A stretch of 64,000 bases of DNA from Pseudonocardia sp. MH-G8. GTDB taxonomy: Bacteria > Actinomycetota > Actinomycetes > Mycobacteriales > Pseudonocardiaceae. Position 1 is the first letter of the stretch; each line of letters begins with the position of its first letter. The translations under genes and the position numbers were made by a program. Where the stretch lies: the NCBI RefSeq assembly GCF_002262885.1, contig NZ_NKYF01000031.1:57527-121526 (forward strand), given 5' to 3'. The notes beneath the pieces were generated by a model. The model was not told the DNA's origin, did not search any database, and saw only the letters and a list, made by a program, of their open reading frames with translations. Below are positions 7,839 through 15,525 of this stretch, piece by piece.

Positions 7839-8696
7839 TCACCCCTTCACCGATCCGGCGGCCATGCCGCGGGCCAGGAACGGCTCGAGGAACACGAACA
7901 GCACCAGCATCGGCACCATCGACAGGATCCCGGCGGCCATCAGCCCGCTCCAGTCGACACTGAACTCGCCGATGAAGGACGCGATCCCCACGGTGATCGT
8001 CCAGCCGCTGGGGTTCGGCATGAGCGTGCGGGCGAAGAGGAAGTCTCCCCAGGCGAGGATGCAGGCGTAGGTGAACGTGGTGGCGAGGCCGGGCCGCAGC
8101 AACGGGACGACGACGAGCCACAGCGCCCGCAGCCGGCCGCAACCGTCGATCATCGCGGCCTCCTCCACCTCCACGGGCACGCCGTCGACGAAGCCCTTCA
8201 TCAGCCAGGTCGTGAACGGCACCGTGGCGGCGACGTTGACCAGGACCACCGCCCAGAGATTGTTGATCATCCCCGCCGAGGCGAAGACGACGAACACGGG
8301 GATGATCAGCAGCGTGCCCGGCAGCATCCGGCTGAACAGCAACGTGTAGCCCATCGCCTGCTGCCCGCGCGTCCGGAACCGGGACAGGCTGTAGCCGCCC
8401 AGCGTCGAGACCACCACCGCGATCGCGGCGGTGCCGACGGTGACCAGCGCCGAGTTCCACAGCCAGCGCCCGATCGGCCGGCTCGTCAGCACCTCGCCGT
8501 AGGCGTCGAGGCTGACCGAACCGGCGGGCGGGAGCAGCGGTGGCGCGGACGTCAACAGCTGCTGCGACGGCACGACCGAGGTCATCACCATCCAGTAGAC
8601 GGGGAACAGCAGGACGGCGAGCACGGCGACGCTCACCGCCAGCAGGCCCCACTGCCGGGGTGTGGTCGCGCGCCTGCGCACCGCGGTGACGCCCAT
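7839..8696 (-). CDS. carbohydrate ABC transporter permease (MalG-like)
   Basis: 285 residues, six membrane helices, with the BPD_transp_1 coupling loop EEAAMIDGCGRLRALWLVVVP (the EAA motif contacting the ATPase). The TTWLMKGFVDGVPVE stretch is typical of MalG-type inner-membrane permeases. Its ATG overlaps the stop of the partner permease (ATGA), showing translational coupling. It is the last gene of an IclR-regulator, binding-protein, permease, permease unit. No ATPase gene is present, so a shared MsiK-type ATPase from elsewhere is presumed. Confidence 0.92.
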   Translation of the reverse strand: MGVTAVRRRATTPRQWGLLAVSVAVLAVLLFPVYWMVMTSVVPSQQLLTSAPPLLPPAGSVSLDAYGEVLTSRPIGRWLWNSALVTVGTAAIAVVVSTLGGYSLSRFRTRGQQAMGYTLLFSRMLPGTLLIIPVFVVFASAGMINNLWAVVLVNVAATVPFTTWLMKGFVDGVPVEVEEAAMIDGCGRLRALWLVVVPLLRPGLATTFTYACILAWGDFLFARTLMPNPSGWTITVGIASFIGEFSVDWSGLMAAGILSMVPMLVLFVFLEPFLARGMAAGSVKG

Positions 8697-9643
8697 CAGA
8701 TGAACCCCTGTCGGACGGACCGGCCGGCCGCGAGCAGCAGCAGCCCGGCGATGAACATGGTCACGACGCCGAGTGCGGCCGACACCCCGAAGCCGAAGAA
8801 CTCGAACGCCTCGTTGTAGATGCGGATCGCCAGCGTGCGGGTGGCGTCGTCGGGACCGCCGCCGGTGAGCGGGAAGATGAAGTCGAACTCGCGGAACACC
8901 CCGACGCCGGTGATCACGATGGCCAGCGCCGACGGCGCCCGCAGGGCGGGCCAGGTGACGTAGCGGAACTGCTGCCACGGACGCGCACCGTCGATCCGGG
9001 CGGCCTCGTACAGGTCCTCGGGCACGGCCTGCAACGCCGCGAGGAGCACGAGGGTGAAGAACGGGTAGAACTTCCAGACGGTCGGGATGATCACCGCCGC
9101 CATCGCGGTGCGGCTGTCGGCGAGCCAGGCCACGTTCTCCTCGATCAGCCCGAGTGAACGCAGGAAGTAGTTGACGACGCCGAACGACCCGTCGAGCATC
9201 CAGCTGAACGCCGCGCTCACCACCACGCCCGGTACCGCCCAGGGCAGCAGCGACAGCGGGCGGACGATCCGCCTGCCGGGGAACGAGCGGTGCAGCAGCA
9301 GCGCCAGCCCGAGCCCGATGCCGAACGCCGGCGCCACCACGCCGACCGTGTAGACGACCGAGCGCCAGATGTCGCCGAGCAGCTCCGGGTCCGTGATCAC
9401 CTCGACGTAGTTGGCGAGCGTGAGCGGGTACTGCCCGAGGTTCTGCAGGTCGGTGATCTCGCCGCCGCGGAACGAGAGGTGGATCGCCACGTAGAGCGGA
9501 TAGGCCATGAGCAACCCGACGGCGGCGAGCGTCGGGGTGAGCATCCCGTAGGCGAACCAACGGTCGCGCTCGGCGCGGGTCCGGCCCCGGCGGGGCGGCG
9601 GCGCTGTCGCGGGCGCGCGCTCGACCATCACGTCAGGAGTCAT
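8696..9643 (-). CDS. carbohydrate ABC transporter permease (MalF-like)
   Basis: 315 residues. Six to seven membrane helices after a ~28-residue basic cytoplasmic N-terminus (RRGRTRAERDRWFAYGML). The EAA loop reads YEAARIDGARPWQQFRYVTW, and FDFIFPLTGGGPDDATRTLA is the usual MalF-type periplasmic/TM segment. The gene start overlaps the end of the binding-protein gene by 11 bp and its stop overlaps the start of the second permease. Confidence 0.92.
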   Translation of the reverse strand: MTPDVMVERAPATAPPPRRGRTRAERDRWFAYGMLTPTLAAVGLLMAYPLYVAIHLSFRGGEITDLQNLGQYPLTLANYVEVITDPELLGDIWRSVVYTVGVVAPAFGIGLGLALLLHRSFPGRRIVRPLSLLPWAVPGVVVSAAFSWMLDGSFGVVNYFLRSLGLIEENVAWLADSRTAMAAVIIPTVWKFYPFFTLVLLAALQAVPEDLYEAARIDGARPWQQFRYVTWPALRAPSALAIVITGVGVFREFDFIFPLTGGGPDDATRTLAIRIYNEAFEFFGFGVSAALGVVTMFIAGLLLLAAGRSVRQGFI

Positions 9644-10892
9644 CGCCTGCCTCTTCCAGGTCGGTGCGCAGGGTTGCGGCGGCCTCGTCGACCGGGGTGC
9701 CGCTGGCGATCAGCCGGATCGCGGCCGAGGCGACGGCGTCGCTCACCCGCCCGTGGTTGCGCCGCAGCTGCGGCGACCGGGGGAAGATGTCCACGGCCCG
9801 GTCGGCGAGCTGCCCGAACAGCTCCAGCTCCGGCGTGGCAGCCAGCGCCTCGGGGGTCACCGAGCCCTCCCGCGGCGCCGGCACCGCCGTGAGCTCGGTG
9901 TAGCGGCGCTGCCAGTCCGGTCGCGACGCCATCTCGATCAGGTCCCACACGGCCGCGGCGGTCTCCGGGTCGGCGTCGGCGGGCACGTGCAGGCTGTTGC
10001 TGACCCCTCCCGGCACGACGGGGAACGGCGGCGCGGCCACCTTCAGATGCTGCCGCACCTCCTCCGGGGCGCCCTGCACCTCCGACAGCAGGAACGGGCC
10101 GTCGATCAGCATGGCGATCTGCCCGTTGAAGAACAGCTCGTTGCGCTGCTGGGACTGGATGCCCAGCGGCGCGGTCGCCACGAGGTCGCGGTACTGACGC
10201 ATGCCCTCGAGCACCTCGGGGTCGTCGGTGGTGATCCGTCCGTCCGGCTGCGACCAGGCCCCGCCGTTGCCGACGACGAACGCGGACATCTCGGTGTAGT
10301 TGTCCGAGTTCTGCACCGTGGTGGCGCCGAAGCCGAACACGTCGTCGGACAGGCCGGACACGGCCCGCGCCGCGGCGAGCATCTGCTGCGGGTCGGTCGG
10401 CACGGAGGCGCCCGCGTCGGCGAGCAGTTGCTCGTTGTAGAACAACGCGTAGCCGTACCCGAGCAGCAGCAGGCCGTAGGTGTGCTCACCCCAGCGCATC
10501 TGCTCCTGCAGCGGGCTCCAGGTCTGCGCCACGTCCGTGGTCGCCAGCTGCTCGTCCAGGGGTGCGAGCCAGCCGCGGGCCGCGAACTGCACGGCGTTGC
10601 TCGCCGGCAGGTGCACGACGTCCGGCGGGTCCCCTGCCGCGAACCGGGTGGTCTGCTGGGCCACGAAGCTGTCGAACGGCACCTGGTAGAAGTCGATGTC
10701 GACGCCCGGATGCTCGGTCTCGTAGGCGGTGATCAGCTCGTGCCACCACGGCGAGAACGACTCGTCGGCGGCCTGCCACGAGGGAAACTCGAGCACGAGC
10801 GTGTCGTCAGCAGCGCCGCCGCACGCGGACACCGTGCAGAGCGCGGCCGCGGCGGCGAGCGCCACGCTCCTGCGGAAGCGGCCTCTCGTCAT
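9633..10892 (-). CDS. extracellular sugar-binding lipoprotein of ABC transporter
   Basis: 419 residues. Lipoprotein signal RRSVALAAAAALCTVSAC with the lipid-bearing cysteine at 24. The body fits solute-binding family 1 (sugars, sugar acids): ELITAYETEHPGVDIDFYQV, QTTRFAAGDPPDVVHLPASN, NGQIAMLIDGPFLL. It lies only 4 bp after the IclR gene and overlaps the first permease gene. Neighbouring enolase-superfamily and DapA-family enzymes suggest the ligand is a sugar acid. Confidence 0.9.
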   Translation of the reverse strand: MTRGRFRRSVALAAAAALCTVSACGGAADDTLVLEFPSWQAADESFSPWWHELITAYETEHPGVDIDFYQVPFDSFVAQQTTRFAAGDPPDVVHLPASNAVQFAARGWLAPLDEQLATTDVAQTWSPLQEQMRWGEHTYGLLLLGYGYALFYNEQLLADAGASVPTDPQQMLAAARAVSGLSDDVFGFGATTVQNSDNYTEMSAFVVGNGGAWSQPDGRITTDDPEVLEGMRQYRDLVATAPLGIQSQQRNELFFNGQIAMLIDGPFLLSEVQGAPEEVRQHLKVAAPPFPVVPGGVSNSLHVPADADPETAAAVWDLIEMASRPDWQRRYTELTAVPAPREGSVTPEALAATPELELFGQLADRAVDIFPRSPQLRRNHGRVSDAVASAAIRLIASGTPVDEAAATLRTDLEEAGDDS

Positions 10893-10896
10893 GATC

Positions 10897-11727
10897 TCAC
10901 TCCGTCGTGGATGCGGTCTGGTGGCGGGGGCCGACGTAGCCGAGGCCGATGCTGATCGCGTCGGCCACCTCGACGATCCGGCGGCCGTGCTCGACCTCCC
11001 GGTGCGCGAGGTCGATCGCCGACAGCGGGCCGGAGATCGAGATCCCGGCGACGACGTCGCCCGCGTGGTCGCGGATCGGGGCGGCCACGCACGCCCGGCC
11101 CAGCGCCAGCTCCTCGCGCTCGACCGCGTAGCCGCGCTCGGCGACCGCGGTCAGCTCCGCGTCGAGGGCGTCGTGGGCGGTGAGCGTCTGCGCGGTGAAC
11201 CGGGACAGCTCCGGGATCAGCTCCCGGCGCTGCGCGGGCCCGAGCCCGAGCAGCAGGCACTTGCCCAGCCCGGTGGCGTGCAGCGGCTTGCGCTGGCCCA
11301 TGAGCGTGAACGAGCGAGGGGCGAGGTGGCCCTCGAAGTTGCAGAGGTAGGACAGCGACGCGCCGCGGCGCACCGCGACGTTCGCGCCCAGCCCCGTCGC
11401 GGCGGCGAGCTCCTGCGCCCGCTGGCGGGCCTCGCGGTGCACCGGGTGCCGGTTCACCGCGGCCCCGGCCAGCCCGACGACGGCCGGGCCGAGGCGGTAG
11501 AGCGCGGTGGCCGGGTCCCGCTCCACGTATTCCAGCTGCTCCAGCGTGGCGAGCAGCCGCGACGCCGTCGACTGGCCCAGCCCGGCGCGCTGCGCGACGT
11601 CCGAGACGCGCAGATCGGCGCCCGCGTCCAGGAACGTCGCCAGCACCGAGGTGGCCCGCTCGACGCTCTGGTTCAGGCCTTGGTCCGCAGACACTGCATC
11701 GCTCCATCCGCTGTTTGCATCGCTCAT
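10897..11727 (-). CDS. IclR family transcriptional regulator
   Basis: 276 residues from the ATG at 11727. N-terminal winged helix (LRVSDVAQRAGLGQSTASRLLATLEQ) and the IclR effector domain (ATGLGKCLLL, ERGYAVEREELALGRACVAAPI, AGISISGP). It heads the uptake operon on the minus strand and is divergent from the dehydratase gene at 11787, placing it to control both uptake and catabolism in response to the substrate or a breakdown product. Confidence 0.92.
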   Translation of the reverse strand: MSDANSGWSDAVSADQGLNQSVERATSVLATFLDAGADLRVSDVAQRAGLGQSTASRLLATLEQLEYVERDPATALYRLGPAVVGLAGAAVNRHPVHREARQRAQELAAATGLGANVAVRRGASLSYLCNFEGHLAPRSFTLMGQRKPLHATGLGKCLLLGLGPAQRRELIPELSRFTAQTLTAHDALDAELTAVAERGYAVEREELALGRACVAAPIRDHAGDVVAGISISGPLSAIDLAHREVEHGRRIVEVADAISIGLGYVGPRHQTASTTE

Positions 11728-11761
11728 GCACTGTGTGGAAGTCTTGCTCACATGCTGCATG
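11716..11761. promoter_or_regulatory. candidate IclR operator region
   Basis: The 59-bp gap between the divergent IclR and dehydratase starts, with the first codons of the regulator, contains TGCAT-N5-ATGCA (about 11716-11730) and CATGC-T-GCATG (11751-11761). Short palindromes at these positions are what one expects of autoregulating IclR proteins; assignment is by position only. Confidence 0.35.
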
Positions 11762-11786
11762 GCGTCAACCAGCAGGTGGTTCCGTT

Positions 11787-12947
11787 ATGAGGATCGCCGC
11801 GGTCACCACCCACGTCCTCAAGCTGCGCGCCGACGCCGCCTACCTGGGCGCCCTGCCCGACGGGAGCGCCCCGCCCGGCGGCTACGCGGTGCGCGAGCCG
11901 TGGCGCAGCCTCTACTCCGACCGCTACGAGACGCTGCTGGTGCAGGTCACCGCGGAGGACGGCACGAGCGGCTGGGGCGAGGCGCTCGCGCCGGTCGCAC
12001 CGGAGGTGCCGGCCGCGGTCGTCGACCTGCTGCTCGCGCCGGTGCTGACCGGGGCCGACGCGACGGCTCCCCGGCCGGCGTGGGTGCGCCTGCGCGACCT
12101 CATGCGCGAGCGCGGGCACCTCGTCGGGCACCAGGCCGACGCCCTCGCCGCGGTCGACATCGCGCTCTGGGACCTCGCCGGGAAGCTCACCGGCCGCCGG
12201 GTGGCCGACCTCCTCGGCGGCGCGTTCCGCGAGGAGCTCCCGACCTACGTCTCCGGCCTCCCCCGCCCCGACGACGCCGCGCGCGCCGCGCTGGCCGCCG
12301 ACTGGGTCCGGCGGGGCGCGCGGTCGGTGAAGCTGCACCTCGGGCACGGCGTCGCCGAGGACCTCACAACGGTCGACGCGGTCCGCGCGGCGGCCCCGGA
12401 GCTGCGCATCGCCGTGGACGCGCACTGGGCCTACCCCGTAGACGGCGCGCTACGGCTCGCGCGCGGGCTCGCCGAGCGCGGCTGCTGGTTTCTGGAGGCG
12501 CCGCTGGCGCCCGAGGACCTCGCCGGGCACGCGGAGCTGGTGTCGCGCGCGGAGCTCCCGGTCGCCGTCGGCGAGGCTCTGCGCAACCGGTTCGAGTTCG
12601 CGCAGTGGGTGGACGCGCGGGCGCTGCGGCTCGCCCAGCCCGACGTCGCCCGCACCGGCATCACCGAGTTGATGGCGATCGCCGAGGTGTGCGCCGCCCG
12701 CCACGTGCCGGTCGCCCCGCACCACTCCGTCGGGCTCGGGATCGCCCTCGCGGCCGGGTTGCACGTCAGCGCGGCCGTCGAGGACCTGGCCGCGTTCGAG
12801 TACCAGCCGACCTCGGTGGAGGTCGGCACCCGCATCCTCACCCGGCCGCTCGACGTGGCGGCCGGCTCCGCCTCCCTGCCCACCGCCCCCGGGCTCGGCG
12901 TCGAGGTCGACGCCGACGCCGTGGCCCGCCTCGCCCAGGAGTCCTGA
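11787..12947 (+). CDS. enolase-superfamily sugar-acid dehydratase (mandelate racemase-like)
   Basis: 386 residues. Capping domain plus a TIM barrel with three metal ligands: D211 (VDAHW), E237 (FLEAPL) and E263 (VGEAL). The general-base region has D286 (QPDVART) and H312 (APHHSVG), the Asp-His dyad of the mandelate racemase subgroup. On the other face the usual KxK reads K182-L-H184. Enzymes of this type dehydrate aldonic or aldaric acids to 2-keto-3-deoxy acids. AGGTGG at 11774-11779 supports the ATG at 11787. It is followed 6 bp later by a DapA-family gene, which would take the keto-deoxy acid further. Confidence 0.88.
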   Translation: MRIAAVTTHVLKLRADAAYLGALPDGSAPPGGYAVREPWRSLYSDRYETLLVQVTAEDGTSGWGEALAPVAPEVPAAVVDLLLAPVLTGADATAPRPAWVRLRDLMRERGHLVGHQADALAAVDIALWDLAGKLTGRRVADLLGGAFREELPTYVSGLPRPDDAARAALAADWVRRGARSVKLHLGHGVAEDLTTVDAVRAAAPELRIAVDAHWAYPVDGALRLARGLAERGCWFLEAPLAPEDLAGHAELVSRAELPVAVGEALRNRFEFAQWVDARALRLAQPDVARTGITELMAIAEVCAARHVPVAPHHSVGLGIALAAGLHVSAAVEDLAAFEYQPTSVEVGTRILTRPLDVAAGSASLPTAPGLGVEVDADAVARLAQES

Positions 12948-12953
12948 CCACCG

Positions 12954-13871
12954 ATGTCGCACCTCGTCCACGGCCTCGTACCCATCCTCGCGACGCCGTT
13001 CACCGCGGACGGCGCGCTCGACCTGCCCGGCCTCGCCCGGTTGACCCGCTTCCAGCTGGCCGCGGGCGTCGACGGCGTGGCCACCTTCGGCATGGCCAGC
13101 GAGGGGTTCGCGCTCACCGCCGCCGAGCGTGAGCGCGTGCTGGCCACGATCGTCGAGGTCGTCGACGGCGCTGTGCCCGTGGTGGCCGGTGTGAACGGCA
13201 CCTCGACGGTCGTCGCGATCGAGCAGGCGCGCGCCGCGCAGGACGGCGGCGCACAGGCGCTGATGGTGCTGCCGCCGTTCCTGGTCAAGCCCAGCGCCCC
13301 GCAGCTGGTCGACTTCTACGGCGACGTGGCCGCCGCCGTGTCGTGCGAGGTCATGGTGCAGGACGCGCCGGGCGCCACCGGCGTCGCGATGCCGCCCGCG
13401 CTCATCGCGACCCTCGCCGGGCTCGACGGCGTCACCTCGGTGAAGGTCGAGGCGCCGCCGACGGCGCCGAAGGTCGGCCAGGTGGTCGAGGCGCTGGCCG
13501 CGGCGGTGGCCGACGACGGCTTCGCGGTGCTCGGCGGGCAGAACTCCCAGTTCGTGCTCGAGGAGTACCACCGCGGCGCGATCGGCACGATGCCGGCGTG
13601 CGAGTTCCCCGACCTGCTGCGCCCCGTGCTCGCCGACTGGGAGGCGGGCAGGCGCACCGAGGCCCGCGCCGCGTTCGCCCGCCTCACCCCCCTGGTGCTC
13701 TTCGGCCTGCAGCCGGGCATCGCCTGGGCCGTGCACAAGGAGGTGCTGGTGCGCCGCGGCATCATCGAGACGGCGACGGTCCGCTCTCCCGCGGCGGCCC
13801 TCGACGAGGCCACGCGCGCGAGCCTGCACACCCTGCTCGACGAGCTGGAGCTGCCCGACGTGCCGGTCTGA
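12954..13871 (+). CDS. DapA/NAL-family lyase or dehydratase with altered catalytic Tyr
   Basis: 305 residues, (beta/alpha)8 Schiff-base aldolase family. The lysine that forms the Schiff base is K164 (VTSVKVEAPP), and GMASEG matches the G(T/M)xGE substrate loop. In true dihydrodipicolinate synthase a Tyr precedes N-x-P (LYNVP); here that site reads VQDAP, so Gln136 replaces Tyr. It is therefore unlikely to be the lysine-pathway enzyme. Together with the dehydratase it probably processes a 2-keto-3-deoxy sugar acid, by aldol cleavage or a second dehydration; which one cannot be told from the sequence. Confidence 0.85.
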   Translation: MSHLVHGLVPILATPFTADGALDLPGLARLTRFQLAAGVDGVATFGMASEGFALTAAERERVLATIVEVVDGAVPVVAGVNGTSTVVAIEQARAAQDGGAQALMVLPPFLVKPSAPQLVDFYGDVAAAVSCEVMVQDAPGATGVAMPPALIATLAGLDGVTSVKVEAPPTAPKVGQVVEALAAAVADDGFAVLGGQNSQFVLEEYHRGAIGTMPACEFPDLLRPVLADWEAGRRTEARAAFARLTPLVLFGLQPGIAWAVHKEVLVRRGIIETATVRSPAAALDEATRASLHTLLDELELPDVPV

Positions 13872-13968
13872 CGAGGGCGCGACACACGCGCCCTCACACC
13901 CCGACTCGCGGAGGGCGGGCCCCGAACCCCGCGAGTCGGGGTGTGGATGCACGCGTGTCGCGCCCTCG
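13872..13968. terminator. 97-nt compound inverted repeat between convergent genes
   Basis: Inner arms CACACCCCGACTCGCGG (13895-13911) and CCGCGAGTCGGGGTGTG (13929-13945) are a perfect 17-bp inverted repeat. Outer arms starting CGAGGGCGCGACAC (from 13872) and ending GTGTCGCGCCCTCG (to 13968) also pair, with one 2-nt bulge. It starts directly at the stop of the DapA-family gene and lies between two convergent genes, so bidirectional termination is likely. The inner arm contains the CGACTCGCG motif found in the arrays at 25.0 and 26.3 kb. Confidence 0.7.
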
Positions 13969-13996
13969 CTGCGCGCGAGTCGCACGGGCTGTGCCC

Positions 13997-15214
13997 TCAG
14001 CTGCCGAATCGCGTGACGTCGGCGACCTGGCACGCCGCCGGACCGGGCTGCGCCTGCTCGGTGGCGGTGCCGGTCGCGTCCATCCCGGACAGGGCCACGC
14101 TCTGCCCCGGCGCCAGCGAGTTCGCGATGGCGTTGATCTCACCGATGCGGGCACCTGCGTCGTCGTTCACGCTGACGGTGACGGTGTAGGTCTGCGGGTC
14201 CTCCGTGCTGTTGGTGATCTCGATCGTGCCCTCGGCCACCACGAGGCCGTACCCACGGTCGACGATGGCGCAGTCGCGGGCCACCACGTCCTGCATCGCC
14301 GCGGGATCGTCACCGGTCAACCCGGCGAGCTGCCGGTCGAACGCCGCCACCGCCGCGTTCTGGGCCATCAGGGTGAAGGCGAGGGCCGCGACGCAGAGCA
14401 CGACGGCGATGAGCGACAGCACCTTGCGCGACCCGAACACCGCGATGATGCCGAGGACGAGGCCGACGGCCGCGGCGATGGCCGTGACGTTGTTCAGGAT
14501 GATGACGGGCGACCCGACGACGCCCACTATCCCGAGGATGAGCGCCGCCCAGGCGAGTCCCCCGAACCGTTGACGCCGCGGTGGCGCCGGGTCCGCCGGT
14601 GCGGGAGACGCAGGAGGCGCCGGAGCCTCGCGGTGCTGTGCAGGCGCCTGCTGGTGGGCCCGGTAACGATCGGGATGCACCGGGGCGACGTCCGATCGGG
14701 GCGAACGCTCGTGCGCCGGCAGCCGGTCCTCGTGCATCCGGCCGGGCTGCCCTCGGTACCCCTGCTCCGGATGGCTGTGGTCCGGATAGCTGTGGTCCGG
14801 ATGGCTGTACTCCGGGTACGGCGGAACCGGAGAGCCCTGGTTCCGAGGCCCCAGGACGTGGCGGCCGTGCTGCTCCGCGTAAGGATCGGTGGCGGAGGCC
14901 TGTCGCTGGGGCGGCGGCGCGGAGCGCGCCTGCCGCGGGTGCGGGTGCCCTCCCGAATTCGGCTCCCGGTACTGCTGCTGCCGGCGGCGCTGTTCGGGGA
15001 ACGCCTGCTCCGGGAAGCCGCGTTCCGGGCTGCCCCGGTCCGGGAAGCGCGCGTCGAAGCCCTGCGCCGGGTAGGCCTGCTGCGGGTCGTCCGGCTCGGG
15101 GTGGCCGTGCCGGGGGCCGGGACCACCCTGCTCGGGGTGGTCCGGGCGCCGGTAGGGCTCCGGGGGAGCCTGGCGCTCGTACGGATTGGGCCGGGGATGG
15201 CGGGGAGCGGTCAT
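13997..15214 (-). CDS. proline/glutamine-rich membrane protein with FxLYD-like extracytoplasmic domain
   Basis: 405 residues. About 210 N-terminal residues are disordered and rich in Pro, His, Arg, Gln (repeats such as YPEYSHPDHSYPDHSHPEQ). Then two or three membrane helices (LAWAALILGIVGVVGSPVIIL, ALALVLGIIAVFGS-like, LIAVVLCVAALAFTL), then a ~130-residue exterior domain (IVDRGYGLVVAEGTIEITNS, YTVTVSVNDDAGARI, LAPGQSVALSGMD) resembling FxLYD/DUF4352-type beta domains. Role unknown; such proteins are common in the actinobacterial envelope. Confidence 0.7.
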   Translation of the reverse strand: MTAPRHPRPNPYERQAPPEPYRRPDHPEQGGPGPRHGHPEPDDPQQAYPAQGFDARFPDRGSPERGFPEQAFPEQRRRQQQYREPNSGGHPHPRQARSAPPPQRQASATDPYAEQHGRHVLGPRNQGSPVPPYPEYSHPDHSYPDHSHPEQGYRGQPGRMHEDRLPAHERSPRSDVAPVHPDRYRAHQQAPAQHREAPAPPASPAPADPAPPRRQRFGGLAWAALILGIVGVVGSPVIILNNVTAIAAAVGLVLGIIAVFGSRKVLSLIAVVLCVAALAFTLMAQNAAVAAFDRQLAGLTGDDPAAMQDVVARDCAIVDRGYGLVVAEGTIEITNSTEDPQTYTVTVSVNDDAGARIGEINAIANSLAPGQSVALSGMDATGTATEQAQPGPAACQVADVTRFGS

Positions 15215-15525
15215 CCGATGTCCGATCTGTGCAGAGGTGTGCCCTGCATGACTCGATCTCCGCCGAGCACCGTTACGGGGGAACCGATCTGCGGGCCCCG
15301 CCGGCCGGCCGAAGACCCCTGCGAGCCGCGCACCGGGGTCGCGCCGACCGCGCTGACGTACGACACGCTGCGATCGCCTCGTCGAGATCGTTCCGAGCCG
15401 TGCCTGAGCGCCGTACCTGGCGCCGTCCGGTACGGGTCGGACGGATCATGAGGTGCCGGTCGTAGGCCGGCAGCGCAGGTGTCGCGACACGTGCGGTTCC
15501 GGGCCCCGACCCGTGGGAAACGTGG
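15215..15525. other. intergenic region without a gene
   Basis: About 310 bp between the SpeE-like gene and the proline-rich membrane protein gene, both on the minus strand. I see no supportable ORF. A 7-bp inverted repeat CCGTACC (15411-15417) / GGTACGG (15429-15435) could be a weak hairpin or an operator; no recognisable -10/-35 pair was found. Confidence 0.4.
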
